A stretch of 7,688 nucleotides of DNA from Burkholderiaceae bacterium (GCA_022701965.1 JAKONL010000376.1:1-7688); one strand, 5' to 3'. Shown: positions 1 through 6,213, counted from the stretch's first letter. A program made the numbers and translations. Notes: a model not told the origin generated them from the sequence alone.

Positions 1-555
1 GGCGCGGCGCGCTACGTGAGCGAGGAATTCCGCGAGGCGTTCCTGATGGAGTGCGAGGCGCTCAAGCGCGTGCGCAACGACATGGGCCTGACCAACGTGC
101 AGATCATGGTGCCCTTCGTGCGGACCCTCAAGCAGGCGGAGCGCGTGACCGGGTTGCTGGCTGCCGAAGGCCTCGAGCGTGGCACCAACGAGCTCAAGAT
201 CATCATGATGTGCGAGGTGCCGAGCAACGCCATCCTGGCCGACGAGTTCCTCGAGTTGTTCGACGGCTTCTCGATCGGCTCGAACGACCTGACGCAGCTC
301 ACGCTGGGCCTGGACCGCGATTCCGGCCTCGAGCTGCTGGCGGCCGATTTCGATGAACGCGACCCTGCCGTCAAGGCGATGCTCAGCCGCGCCATCACGG
401 CGTGCAAGAGCAAGGGCAAGTACGTCGGCATCTGCGGCCAGGGCCCGAGCGACCATCCGGACTTCGCACTCTGGCTGGCAGAGCAGGGCATCGAATCGAT
501 TTCTCTGAATCCGGACAGCGTGATCGATACCTGGAAGCAGCTCTCGTCGCGCTGA
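1..555 (+). CDS. ppsA: Phosphoenolpyruvate synthase, C-terminal part (5' end outside window)
   Basis: The reading frame is open from base 1 and gives the last 184 residues of a PEP synthase, the cytoplasmic enzyme that makes PEP from pyruvate, ATP and water in gluconeogenesis. What is visible is the end of the PEP-utilising TIM-barrel domain. It holds the family signature DGFSIGSNDLTQ (about residues 89-100 of the fragment) and, near the end, VGICGQGPSDHP, which contains the conserved Cys of the CGQ motif. In PPDK and PEP synthase that Cys acts as proton donor to the enolate. The MCEVPSNAILADEF stretch is also typical. The other member considered was PPDK, but the SNDLTQLTLGLDRDSG wording and short C-terminus fit PpsA better. 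The frame closes with TGA, and the next gene starts 109 bp downstream. The N-terminal ATP-binding and phosphohistidine domains lie outside the window. Confidence 0.95.
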   Translation, partial: GAARYVSEEFREAFLMECEALKRVRNDMGLTNVQIMVPFVRTLKQAERVTGLLAAEGLERGTNELKIIMMCEVPSNAILADEFLELFDGFSIGSNDLTQLTLGLDRDSGLELLAADFDERDPAVKAMLSRAITACKSKGKYVGICGQGPSDHPDFALWLAEQGIESISLNPDSVIDTWKQLSSR

Positions 556-564
556 TGCGTGCAG

Positions 565-584
565 GATGCGGGTAAGTCCGCATC
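565..584 (+). terminator. Hairpin after ppsA, possible weak or Rho-assisted terminator
   Basis: Perfect 7-bp inverted repeat GATGCGG (565-571) and CCGCATC (578-584) with a 6-nt loop, starting 10 bp after the ppsA stop codon. The following bases are AAGTCGACACAATTT, so there is no immediate T-tract. It may protect the 3' end of the mRNA rather than terminate transcription by itself. Confidence 0.4.
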
Positions 585-598
585 AAGTCGACACAATT

Positions 599-612
599 TG
601 CAACATATTGCA
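599..612. promoter_or_regulatory. AT-rich dyad TGCAA-N4-TTGCA upstream of the hypothetical gene
   Basis: A perfect 5-bp inverted repeat with a 4-bp centre lies in a locally AT-rich stretch (590-627) that stands out from its GC-rich surroundings. It overlaps the only promoter-like pairing I see in this gap: TTGCAA (598-603) and TTCAAT (622-627) with 18-bp spacing, four of six matches each. It could be an operator for the downstream gene. This is inference only, because a 5-bp arm is short. Confidence 0.25.
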
Positions 613-664
613 TTTCTGGTGTTCAATCCGGTGATCCAGGACCCCGAGTCCGGTGGAGATCACC

Positions 665-1114
665 ATGATTCTTGTCAAGACGCCAGCGGGCCGGCAGGTG
701 TTCCGGGACCGGTCCGTGCACCTGACGCCGCGTCAGCGGTCGGCTTTCATCCTGTTCGACGGCAGGCGGCCCACGATCGAGATCCTGCAGGCCTGCGAGG
801 GCGTCGGCGATGCGGACATCGACATGCTCCTGGCCCGGGGGCTGCTCGTGCCCGTGCCGTCGGGCGTCGATGCCGCTGCCCGCACGCCTTGCGTGGCGGA
901 GGAAGTGCTTTCGCGCGATCCGCGGCAACGCTACAAGGATGCCTATCCGGTCGCGATGCGTCTGGCAGGCAGCCTGGGGCTGCGCGGTTTCCGGCTGAAC
1001 CTGGCCATCGAGGGCGCCACGTCGTTCGAGCAGCTCGCATCGCTCGCGCCCCGCATCCGCGATGCCGTCGGTCCCGAGAGGGCGGCCGAACTCGACACAG
1101 CCTTGGGCCTTTGA
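665..1114 (+). CDS. Uncharacterised 149-aa protein, possible N-terminal winged-helix-like module
   Basis: I do not recognise a named family. The ATG at 665 is preferred because GGTGGAGA at 652-659 places a Shine-Dalgarno sequence about six bases upstream; the in-frame GTG at 653 falls inside that sequence. The protein is soluble, with no signal peptide or membrane segment. Residues about 1-65 read as a short strand ([12 protein letters not shown]), helices around [17 protein letters not shown] and TIEILQAC, and a hydrophobic [10 protein letters not shown] end. This pattern resembles the small winged-helix-like modules seen in several Burkholderiales proteins. Residues about 88-149 are a second, mainly helical part ([20 protein letters not shown], then [18 protein letters not shown]). 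Its codon use looks like that of its neighbours, so it appears native. Its last codons contain the -35 of the rpsF promoter. A link to signalling or transcription is only a guess. Confidence 0.8.
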   Translation: MILVKTPAGRQVFRDRSVHLTPRQRSAFILFDGRRPTIEILQACEGVGDADIDMLLARGLLVPVPSGVDAAARTPCVAEEVLSRDPRQRYKDAYPVAMRLAGSLGLRGFRLNLAIEGATSFEQLASLAPRIRDAVGPERAAELDTALGL

Positions 1115-1131
1115 ACCGGCACTGCTATAAT
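1103..1131 (+). promoter_or_regulatory. Extended -10 sigma70 promoter of the rpsF operon
   Basis: A perfect TATAAT lies at 1126-1131 and is preceded by TGC (1123-1125), making a TGnTATAAT extended -10. TTGGGC at 1103-1108 sits 17 bp upstream as a partial -35 (3 of 6). The -35 overlaps the last codons of the upstream gene, whose stop is at 1112-1114. The start of transcription is expected near 1138, giving a leader of about 70 nt before rpsF. Confidence 0.75.
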
Positions 1132-1146
1132 CGTCGGCTTTGCCTT

Positions 1147-1174
1147 GCCACACCGCGCCGACGCTGCGGGTGGC
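1147..1174 (+). promoter_or_regulatory. Strong hairpin in the rpsF mRNA leader, candidate autoregulatory site
   Basis: GCCAC (1147-1151) pairs with GTGGC (1170-1174), and CCGC (1153-1156) pairs with GCGG (1166-1169), leaving A1152 bulged. Two further G-C pairs (1157-1158 with 1163-1164) close a CGAC tetraloop with T1165 bulged. This gives 11 base pairs, nearly all G-C, in a 28-nt element about 35 nt before the rpsF ATG. Known biology: in many bacteria the S6:S18 complex binds a structured rpsF leader that presents an exposed CCG. Whether this hairpin is that element is inference. Confidence 0.45.
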
Positions 1175-1209
1175 TTCATCCCTTCTACGGAAGATCCACA
1201 AGGAGTGCC

Positions 1210-1587
1210 ATGCGTCACTATGAAATCATTTTGCTGATCCATCCCGATCAGAGCGAGCAAGTTCCGGCCATGCTGGAGCGCTACAAGGGTCTGATCACGA
1301 CCGGCGGCGGCAAGATCCACCGCGTCGAAGACTGGGGCCGCCGTCAACTGGCCTACCAGATCAACAAGCTCAACAAGGCCCACTACCTGTGCGTCAACAT
1401 CGAGGCCGAGCAGGCTGTGATGGCCGAACTCGAACATGCGTTCAAGTTCAACGACGCCGTGCTGCGCCATCTGACCGTGGTCAAGAAGAAGGCCGACACC
1501 GGCCCTTCGTCGATGATGAAGACGGTCGAGCGCGAAGAGGCCCGCAAGGTCCAGCAGGCCGAGTACGCCGCGAACAACAACAACTGA
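1210..1587 (+). CDS. rpsF: 30S ribosomal protein S6
   Basis: This is the 125-residue S6 protein, which pairs with S18 on the platform of the 30S subunit. The opening [18 protein letters not shown] and the stretch [25 protein letters not shown] are family hallmarks. The ferredoxin-like fold covers about residues 1-95 and is followed by a charged tail. The start is the ATG at 1210, with AGGAG at 1201-1205 and four bases between. The tail ends in four identical AAC codons, giving NNNN, rather than the glutamate pair that RimK extends in E. coli S6. Modification of that type therefore appears to have no terminal Glu here. It is the first gene of the rpsF-priB-rpsR-rplI operon, and the GTG of priB follows after four bases. 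An in-frame open stretch extends upstream of 1210, but it does not resemble S6 and lies before the promoter and Shine-Dalgarno sequence. Confidence 0.98.
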   Translation: MRHYEIILLIHPDQSEQVPAMLERYKGLITTGGGKIHRVEDWGRRQLAYQINKLNKAHYLCVNIEAEQAVMAELEHAFKFNDAVLRHLTVVKKKADTGPSSMMKTVEREEARKVQQAEYAANNNN

Positions 1588-1591
1588 CGAT

Positions 1592-1906
1592 GTGACCGGC
1601 ACCTCGGCCACGAAGGCGGTCAACCAGCTTCTGCTGACCGCCACCGTCGTCGAACTCGGTGTCTTGCGTTTCACCCCCGCGGGCCTGCCCGCCCTGGACC
1701 TGAAGCTCGAACACGAGTCGACGGTCCAGGAGGCCGGAAAGCCCAGGCAGGTGAAGGCGGTCGTGAAGGCTGTCGCGTTCGGCGCAGTGGCCGAGCGGCT
1801 CGCGAGACAGGCGATGGGCAGTCTCTGGCATTTCCAGGGCTTCCTCGCCACTTCCGGAAATGCCAAGCAGCCGGTGCTCCACATCCAGGATTTTCAGCAA
1901 GATTAA
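1592..1906 (+). CDS. priB: Primosomal replication protein N (PriB)
   Basis: PriB is a dimeric OB-fold single-stranded-DNA-binding protein. It bridges PriA and DnaT when DnaB helicase is reloaded at stalled replication forks. The 104-residue length equals that of E. coli PriB. The stretch NQLLLTATVVELGVLRFTPAGLPALDLKLEH (residues 11-41) is the typical opening, and the end SLWHFQGFLATSGNAKQPVLHIQDF is the typical C-terminal OB strand region. The start is the GTG at 1592. No ATG is available before the conserved core, and the conserved valine at residue 10 is coded by GTC, which cannot start. No Shine-Dalgarno sequence is visible; the gene starts four bases after rpsF, so translational coupling is likely. 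The GTG overlaps an out-of-frame ATG that is followed directly by TGA (1590-1595). Its place between rpsF and rpsR is the standard proteobacterial arrangement. Confidence 0.93.
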   Translation: MTGTSATKAVNQLLLTATVVELGVLRFTPAGLPALDLKLEHESTVQEAGKPRQVKAVVKAVAFGAVAERLARQAMGSLWHFQGFLATSGNAKQPVLHIQDFQQD

Positions 1907-1927
1907 TTTTCGAAGAGAGGTCCCTCC

Positions 1928-2209
1928 ATGGCCACGTTCAAGAAATTCAACAAAGACAAGCGCCCGAAGCGCAACACCCAGTCGCTGCTGTTCAAGCGCA
2001 AGCGCTTCTGCCGCTTCACCGTCGCGGGCGTCGAGGAAATCGACTACAAGGACATCGACACCCTGCGCGATTTCATCAGCGAGAACGGCAAGATCATTCC
2101 GGCACGCCTGACCGGCACGCGCGCGATCTACCAGCGTCAGCTGAACACCGCGATCAAGCGCGCCCGCTTCCTCGCGATGGTTCCGTACAGCGACCAGCAT
2201 CGCGTCTAA
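1928..2209 (+). CDS. rpsR: 30S ribosomal protein S18
   Basis: This is the 93-residue small-subunit protein that forms a heterodimer with S6 on the 30S platform. Family wording is clear throughout: [19 protein letters not shown], then [15 protein letters not shown] and [20 protein letters not shown]. The N-terminus ([20 protein letters not shown]) is basic and extended, as in other betaproteobacterial copies. The ATG at 1928 has GAGAGG at 1915-1920, seven bases upstream. It is third in the operon, 21 bp after priB and 18 bp before rplI. Having both halves of the S6:S18 complex in one transcript fits feedback control through the leader. A single Cys (in RFCRF) remains, so the protein is not a strongly zinc-binding S18 form. 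Confidence 0.98.
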   Translation: MATFKKFNKDKRPKRNTQSLLFKRKRFCRFTVAGVEEIDYKDIDTLRDFISENGKIIPARLTGTRAIYQRQLNTAIKRARFLAMVPYSDQHRV

Positions 2210-2227
2210 GCAGTAGGAAGAAACATC

Positions 2228-2680
2228 ATGCAAGTCATTCTTCTGGACAAAGTCGTCAACCTCGGCACCCTGGGCGAAATCGTCAAGGTCAAGGACGGTT
2301 ACGCACGCAACTTCCTGATCCCGTCGGGCCGTGCCCGTCGCGCGACCGAAGCCAACAAGGCCGAATTCGAAGCCAAGCGCGTCGAACTCGAGAAGGCTGC
2401 CGCTGCGAAGCTGGCCGACTCGCAGGCCCAGGGCGAGAAGCTCGGCGGCAGCAGCGTCAAGATCACGCAGAAGGCCGGTGTCGACGGTCGCCTGTTCGGT
2501 TCGGTCACGAACCAGGACATCGCCGAAGAGCTCAACAAGCAGGGCTACAAGGTCGCGAAGTCGCAGGTGCGCCTGCCGAACGGCCCGATCAAGATCGTCG
2601 GCGACAGCACGGTCAGCGTCGCGCTGCACACCGACGTCGTGGTCGACATCACGGTGACGGTCTACGGCGAAACCGCCTGA
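2228..2680 (+). CDS. rplI: 50S ribosomal protein L9
   Basis: L9 binds 23S rRNA at the base of the L1 stalk and reaches across the ribosome surface. The 150 residues match the usual length of about 149. The N-terminal rRNA-binding domain is residues about 1-50, with [32 protein letters not shown] showing the L9 signature. A long Ala/Glu/Lys-rich connecting helix follows (about 50-76). The C-terminal domain is about 77-150 and contains [19 protein letters not shown]. The start has AGGAAG at 2215-2220, seven bases before the ATG. It is the last gene of the operon and is followed within 30 bp by two hairpins, the second a strong terminator. Confidence 0.98.
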   Translation: MQVILLDKVVNLGTLGEIVKVKDGYARNFLIPSGRARRATEANKAEFEAKRVELEKAAAAKLADSQAQGEKLGGSSVKITQKAGVDGRLFGSVTNQDIAEELNKQGYKVAKSQVRLPNGPIKIVGDSTVSVALHTDVVVDITVTVYGETA

Positions 2681-2685
2681 TCGTC

Positions 2686-2706
2686 CGACGCGCTTCGTGC
2701 GCGTCG
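2686..2706 (+). other. GC hairpin preceding the rplI terminator
   Basis: A perfect 8-bp stem, CGACGCGC (2686-2693) with GCGCGTCG (2699-2706), has a 5-nt loop TTCGT. It begins 6 bp after the rplI stop codon and ends 2 bp before the terminator hairpin. It has no T-tract of its own. It probably strengthens termination or shields the mRNA 3' end. Confidence 0.6.
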
Positions 2707-2708
2707 CG

Positions 2709-2738
2709 AAAAGCCGCCTTCGGGCGGCTTTTGTTTTT
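2709..2738 (+). terminator. Rho-independent terminator of the rpsF-rplI operon
   Basis: AAAAGCCGCC (2709-2718) and GGCGGCTTTT (2723-2732) form a perfect 10-bp stem closed by the very stable C(TTCG)G tetraloop. It is followed by GTTTTT. This is a textbook intrinsic terminator, 28 bp after the rplI stop. Confidence 0.95.
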
Positions 2739-2783
2739 CCGGGCCGTGCAGTTATCCCGTGTGCTGCACAGCGAAGTCACCGG

Positions 2784-2792
2784 TTATCCACA
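2784..2792 (+). promoter_or_regulatory. Perfect DnaA box upstream of dnaB
   Basis: TTATCCACA is identical to the strongest DnaA-binding consensus (TTATNCACA). It lies 65 bp before the chosen dnaB ATG and 46 bp after the rplI terminator, inside the only region that can hold the dnaB promoter. Two degenerate copies flank it: TTATCCCAA at 2796-2804 (2 mismatches) and TTATCCCGT at 2752-2760 (3 mismatches). Regulation of dnaB by DnaA is inference from position. Confidence 0.65.
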
Positions 2793-2856
2793 GCGTTATC
2801 CCAAGGCGCGGCGCATCTTCGGCCGTAGCATGGAACGTCCCTTCCCGAGAAAAACC

Positions 2857-4263
2857 ATGTCCGCTGTCTTTTCCTATGCCGAGAACGATTCCATGAGCGA
2901 CCGGGAGGTCGCGAAGCTGCGGATTCCGCCGCACTCCATCGAGGCGGAGTCGAGCGTGCTCGGCGGTCTCCTGCTCGACAACGGCGCCTGGGACCGGATG
3001 GGCGACCTGCTGGTCGATGGCGACTTCTACCGGTATGAGCACAAGCTGATCTATGCCGCGGTCGGCACGCTGATCAACGCGTCCAAGCCGGCCGACGTGA
3101 TAACCGTCTTCGAGCAGCTGCAGAACCTCGGGAAGTCCGACGAGGTCGGCGGGCTGATGTATCTGAACTCGCTCGCGCAGTACGTGCCGAGCGCGAGCAA
3201 TATCCGCCGCTATGCCGAGATCGTTCGCGAGCGGTCGATCCTGCGCAAGCTGGTCGCGGCGGCCGACGAGATCGCGACCAACGCCTTCAACACCCAGGGC
3301 AAGGCGGTCGACAAGATCCTCGACGAGGCGGAGCAGAAGATCTTCAACATCGGCGAGGAAGGCTCGCGGATGAAGCAGGGCTTCCAGGGCATGGACTCGC
3401 TGGTGGTGGAGCTGCTCGACCGCGTGACCGAGATGGCGGACAACCCCAACGACATCACGGGCGTGCCGACCGGCTTCATCGACCTCGACCGCATGACCTC
3501 GGGCTTCCAGGCCGGCGACATGATCGTGCTGGCAGCACGCCCGTCGATGGGAAAGACCGCGCTGGCCATCAACATCGCCGAGCACGTGGCGCTCAACGAA
3601 GGCCTGCCGGTGGCCGTGTTCTCGATGGAAATGGGCGCGTCGCAGCTCGCGGTGCGTATCGTCGGCTCGATCGGGCGCATCGACCAGACCCACCTGCGCA
3701 CCGGCAAGCTGACCGACGAGGAATGGCCGCGCCTGACCGAAGCGATCGAGAAGCTGCGCAACATCTCGCTGCACATCGACGAGACACCGGGTCTGACCAC
3801 GAGCGAACTGCGCGCCAACTCGCGCCGACTCGCTCGCACCTGCGGACAGCTCGGCCTGATCGTCGTCGACTACCTGCAGCTGATGAGCGTGTCGACCGCG
3901 ATGAACGACGAGAACCGCGCGACGGCCGTGGGCGAGATCTCGCGCGGCCTGAAGATGCTGGCCAAGGAGCTCAAGTGCCCGGTGATCGCGCTGTCGCAGC
4001 TGAGCCGGGGCGTCGAGTCGCGCACCGACAAGCGGCCGATGATGAGCGACCTGCGCGAGTCCGGCGCGATCGAGCAGGACGCGGACGTGATCATGTTCAT
4101 CTATCGCGACGACTACTACGACAAGAACAGCAAGGAACCCGGCGTGGCCGAGGTCATCATCAGCAAGCAGCGCAACGGCCCGACGGGCACGGTCAAGCTG
4201 GCCTTCCTCAAGTCGATCACCAAGTTCGAAAGCCTGGCGATGGGCGGCGGTGGCAACTTCTGA
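2857..4263 (+). CDS. dnaB: Replicative DNA helicase DnaB
   Basis: This is the hexameric helicase that unwinds DNA 5' to 3' ahead of the replisome. With the ATG at 2857 it has 468 residues, the usual DnaB length. The N-terminal domain (about 20-120) starts with LRIPPHSIEAESSVLGGLLLDN; a linker follows and then the RecA-like ATPase. Visible motifs are Walker A ARPSMGKT (227-234), catalytic Glu in FSMEM (E258), Walker B LIVVDYLQL (334-342), LSRGVE (382-387) and SKQRNGPTG, whose arginine (R439) fits the Arg finger. No intein is present. Alternative in-frame ATGs are at 2830 and 2893; 2857 is chosen because MSAVFSYAEND resembles related starts, but its Shine-Dalgarno sequence is weak (CGAGA). It has its own upstream region behind the rplI terminator, with a DnaA box. 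Confidence 0.97.
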   Translation: MSAVFSYAENDSMSDREVAKLRIPPHSIEAESSVLGGLLLDNGAWDRMGDLLVDGDFYRYEHKLIYAAVGTLINASKPADVITVFEQLQNLGKSDEVGGLMYLNSLAQYVPSASNIRRYAEIVRERSILRKLVAAADEIATNAFNTQGKAVDKILDEAEQKIFNIGEEGSRMKQGFQGMDSLVVELLDRVTEMADNPNDITGVPTGFIDLDRMTSGFQAGDMIVLAARPSMGKTALAINIAEHVALNEGLPVAVFSMEMGASQLAVRIVGSIGRIDQTHLRTGKLTDEEWPRLTEAIEKLRNISLHIDETPGLTTSELRANSRRLARTCGQLGLIVVDYLQLMSVSTAMNDENRATAVGEISRGLKMLAKELKCPVIALSQLSRGVESRTDKRPMMSDLRESGAIEQDADVIMFIYRDDYYDKNSKEPGVAEVIISKQRNGPTGTVKLAFLKSITKFESLAMGGGGNF

Positions 4264-4306
4264 CGAGAAAAAGCCCGCGCCTCCAGGGAGACCGCGGGCT
4301 TTCGTC
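4262..4306. terminator. Bidirectional terminator between convergent dnaB and phoH
   Basis: AAAGCCCGCG (4270-4279) and CGCGGGCTTT (4293-4302) form a perfect 10-bp stem with a 13-nt loop. GACGA (4262-4266) and TCGTC (4302-4306) add a partial outer stem. Read on the minus strand, the stem is followed by a run of five Ts, a good terminator for phoH. Read on the plus strand the T run is only three, so termination of dnaB is probably weaker. Confidence 0.85.
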
Positions 4307-4344
4307 TCGGCTGCCCGACGGCAACCGAAGCCTTCGATGACGCC

Positions 4345-6213
4345 CTAGAGCACTTCGCTCGCGAAGTCCGCCAGCCGCGAGCGCTCGCCGCGCGCGAGCG
4401 TGATGTGCCCACTGTGCGGCCAGCCCTTGAACTTGTCGACCGCGAAGGTCAGGCCCGACGAGCCTTCGGTGAGGTAGGGCGTGTCGATCTGCGCCAGATT
4501 GCCCATGCAGATGATCTTCGTGCCCGGGCCCGCGCGCGTGATCAGCGTCTTCATCTGCTTGGGCGTCAGGTTCTGCGCCTCGTCGATGATCACGTACTTG
4601 TTGAGGAAGGTGCGGCCGCGCATGAAGTTCATGCTCTTGATCTTGATGCGGCTGCGGATCAGCTCGTTGGTCGCGGCGCGGCCCCATTCCCCGGCACCGC
4701 CGCCGTCGCCCTTGGCGAGGAACTCGAGGTTGTCGTCGAGCGCGCCCATCCACGGACCCATCTTCTCCTCCTCGGTGCCGGGCAGGAAGCCGATGTCCTC
4801 GCCCACGCTCACGGTCGCGCGCGTCATGATGATCTCGGTGTAGCGGCGGTCGTCGAGCACCTGCGTGAGACCCGAGGCGAGCGCCATCAGCGTCTTGCCG
4901 GTGCCTGCGGTACCGGTGAGCGTGACGAAGTCGATCTCCGGGTCCATCAGCAGGTTCATCGCGAAGTTCTGCTCGCGATTGCGCGTGTTCACGCCCCAGA
5001 TCGCGTTCTTGCCCGAGCTGTAGTCCTTGAGCGTCTTCAGGACCGCGGTCTTGTCGCGGATCTCGGTGACACGCGCGTACATGCTGGGCTCGCCGGGCGC
5101 CTCGAAGAACACGAACTGGTTGATGTAGAGGTTGGGCACGATCGGGCCGCTGACGCGATAGAAGGTGCTGCTGCCGCTCTGCCAGCTTTCCACGGTCTTG
5201 CTCTGGCGCGTCCAGAAGTCGGCCGGCAGCGCGAGCGACCCGGCATAGAGCAGGTCGCCGTCTTCCAGCGTCTTGTCGTTCTGGTAGTCGTCGGTGGCCA
5301 GGCCCAGCGCGCGTGCCTTGACGCGCATGTTGATGTCCTTGGACACCAGCACGACCTCCTGCTTCGGATGTCCTGGCCGGTCCTCGGCATACAGGTCGCG
5401 CAGGGCATGCACCACGCCCAGGATCTGGTTGTCCGCCTTGCCCTGCGGCAGGCTCGTGGGCAGCGCGTAGTCGAGCTGCGCCGTCTGGAAGAACAGCTTG
5501 CCGCCCGCGCCGCGATGGCCGGTCGTATCGAGCTTCAGCCCTTTGGCGATATCCGCGCCCTGCGCCCCGGCGAGCGCATCGAGCGTGCGGCTGGTCTGGC
5601 GGCCGTTGCGAGCGACTTCGGTGGTGCCCTTCTTGTGGCCGTCGAGTTCCTCGAGCACGATCATCGGCAGGAAGATGTCGTGTTCCTCGAAGCGGAACAG
5701 GCACATCGGATCGTGCAGCAGGACGTTGGTGTCAAGCACGAAGAGCTTGGCCGGACCGGTGGTCTTGGCGCGTCGCGGACGCGGTGCTTCCTGGGTCGCA
5801 CCGCGCTCGGTGCGCTGGCGCGGGGTGGGCGACTGCTCGGCTGTCTGCGCGGCGACCTGGTCAGGTGGCGACGCCGGCGCCGGTGCCGGCGCCTGTGCGG
5901 CAGGCGCGCGCGATGGGCGGCCTTGCGCCGGAGCAACCGGCGCCGGCACGTCGCTCGTCCGCGATGCCGGCCGCGGCTTGGTCTCGATCTGCCGGGCCGG
6001 CTCGCTCGATGCCGGAGCCGACGCGACCGGAGGCGCGGCAGCACCCAGGTCGCGCTCGTCGAGAAGGTCGAGCGCCTGCGGGCGAGCCGTGCGTCCTTCG
6101 TCGGCGTTTCTTCCGCTGCGGCGCGGTGTCTTCTGCGGCGAAAGCGCCGGGGCGTCGATGGCGTCCGGCGACAGGAGGGCTGCACGTTTCGTGGGTGCGG
6201 GGGGCAATGGCAT
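4345..6213 (-). CDS. phoH: PIN-PhoH fusion ATPase (PhoH family protein)
   Basis: A 622-residue cytoplasmic protein in which a PIN nuclease domain precedes a PhoH-type P-loop ATPase (the PhoH2/YlaK architecture). Mycobacterial PhoH2 acts as an ATP-dependent RNA helicase and RNase; an RNA role here is inferred from that. Residues about 1-155 are a low-complexity Pro/Ala-rich arm. The PIN domain (about 156-300) shows KLFVLDTNVLLHDP (D161), VLEELDGHKKG (E188/E189), ADNQIL (D261) and SKDINMRVKA (D293), so the acidic set appears intact. The PhoH domain (about 405-622) has Walker A GTAGTGKT (434-441) and Walker B VIIDEAQN (541-548), plus GNLAQIDTPYLTEGSSGLT. A glycine-rich GDGGGAGEW lies at 502-510. 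The ATG at 6213 lacks an obvious Shine-Dalgarno sequence, so the start is less sure than the domains. It converges on dnaB, and a terminator separates it from bcp upstream. Confidence 0.93.
   Translation of the reverse strand: MPLPPAPTKRAALLSPDAIDAPALSPQKTPRRSGRNADEGRTARPQALDLLDERDLGAAAPPVASAPASSEPARQIETKPRPASRTSDVPAPVAPAQGRPSRAPAAQAPAPAPASPPDQVAAQTAEQSPTPRQRTERGATQEAPRPRRAKTTGPAKLFVLDTNVLLHDPMCLFRFEEHDIFLPMIVLEELDGHKKGTTEVARNGRQTSRTLDALAGAQGADIAKGLKLDTTGHRGAGGKLFFQTAQLDYALPTSLPQGKADNQILGVVHALRDLYAEDRPGHPKQEVVLVSKDINMRVKARALGLATDDYQNDKTLEDGDLLYAGSLALPADFWTRQSKTVESWQSGSSTFYRVSGPIVPNLYINQFVFFEAPGEPSMYARVTEIRDKTAVLKTLKDYSSGKNAIWGVNTRNREQNFAMNLLMDPEIDFVTLTGTAGTGKTLMALASGLTQVLDDRRYTEIIMTRATVSVGEDIGFLPGTEEEKMGPWMGALDDNLEFLAKGDGGGAGEWGRAATNELIRSRIKIKSMNFMRGRTFLNKYVIIDEAQNLTPKQMKTLITRAGPGTKIICMGNLAQIDTPYLTEGSSGLTFAVDKFKGWPHSGHITLARGERSRLADFASEVL
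5876..5893. repeat. GC palindrome inside the Pro/Ala-coding part of phoH
   Basis: Perfect 8-bp arms GGCGCCGG and CCGGCGCC around a TG centre. It lies in the codons for the APAPAPAS stretch of the linker, so it is most simply a by-product of alternating GCG/CCG-type codons. It could nevertheless fold in RNA or form a cruciform. Confidence 0.5.

Noticed and set aside
559..1209. An N-terminal extension of rpsF in the same frame (open from 559)
   Set aside because: It overlaps the hypothetical gene and the rpsF promoter, and S6 homologues begin at MRHYEI. The Shine-Dalgarno sequence at 1201-1205 fixes the ATG at 1210.
1481..2629. A 382-codon open frame on the minus strand across rpsF, priB, rpsR and rplI
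   Set aside because: It is antisense to four well-identified genes, has a repetitive Arg/Asp/Leu composition and shows no domain.
2731..2856. A dnaB start at the TTG at 2731
   Set aside because: This would place the start inside the rplI terminator and translate across the DnaA box. The extra residues do not resemble DnaB.
2740..2856. A replication origin, suggested by the DnaA box
   Set aside because: There is only one good box, no AT-rich unwinding region, and no dnaA, dnaN or repA neighbour. A regulatory site is the simpler reading.
2752..3774. A 340-codon minus-strand open frame opposite dnaB
   Set aside because: It is a shadow of the dnaB coding frame with low-complexity composition and no motif.
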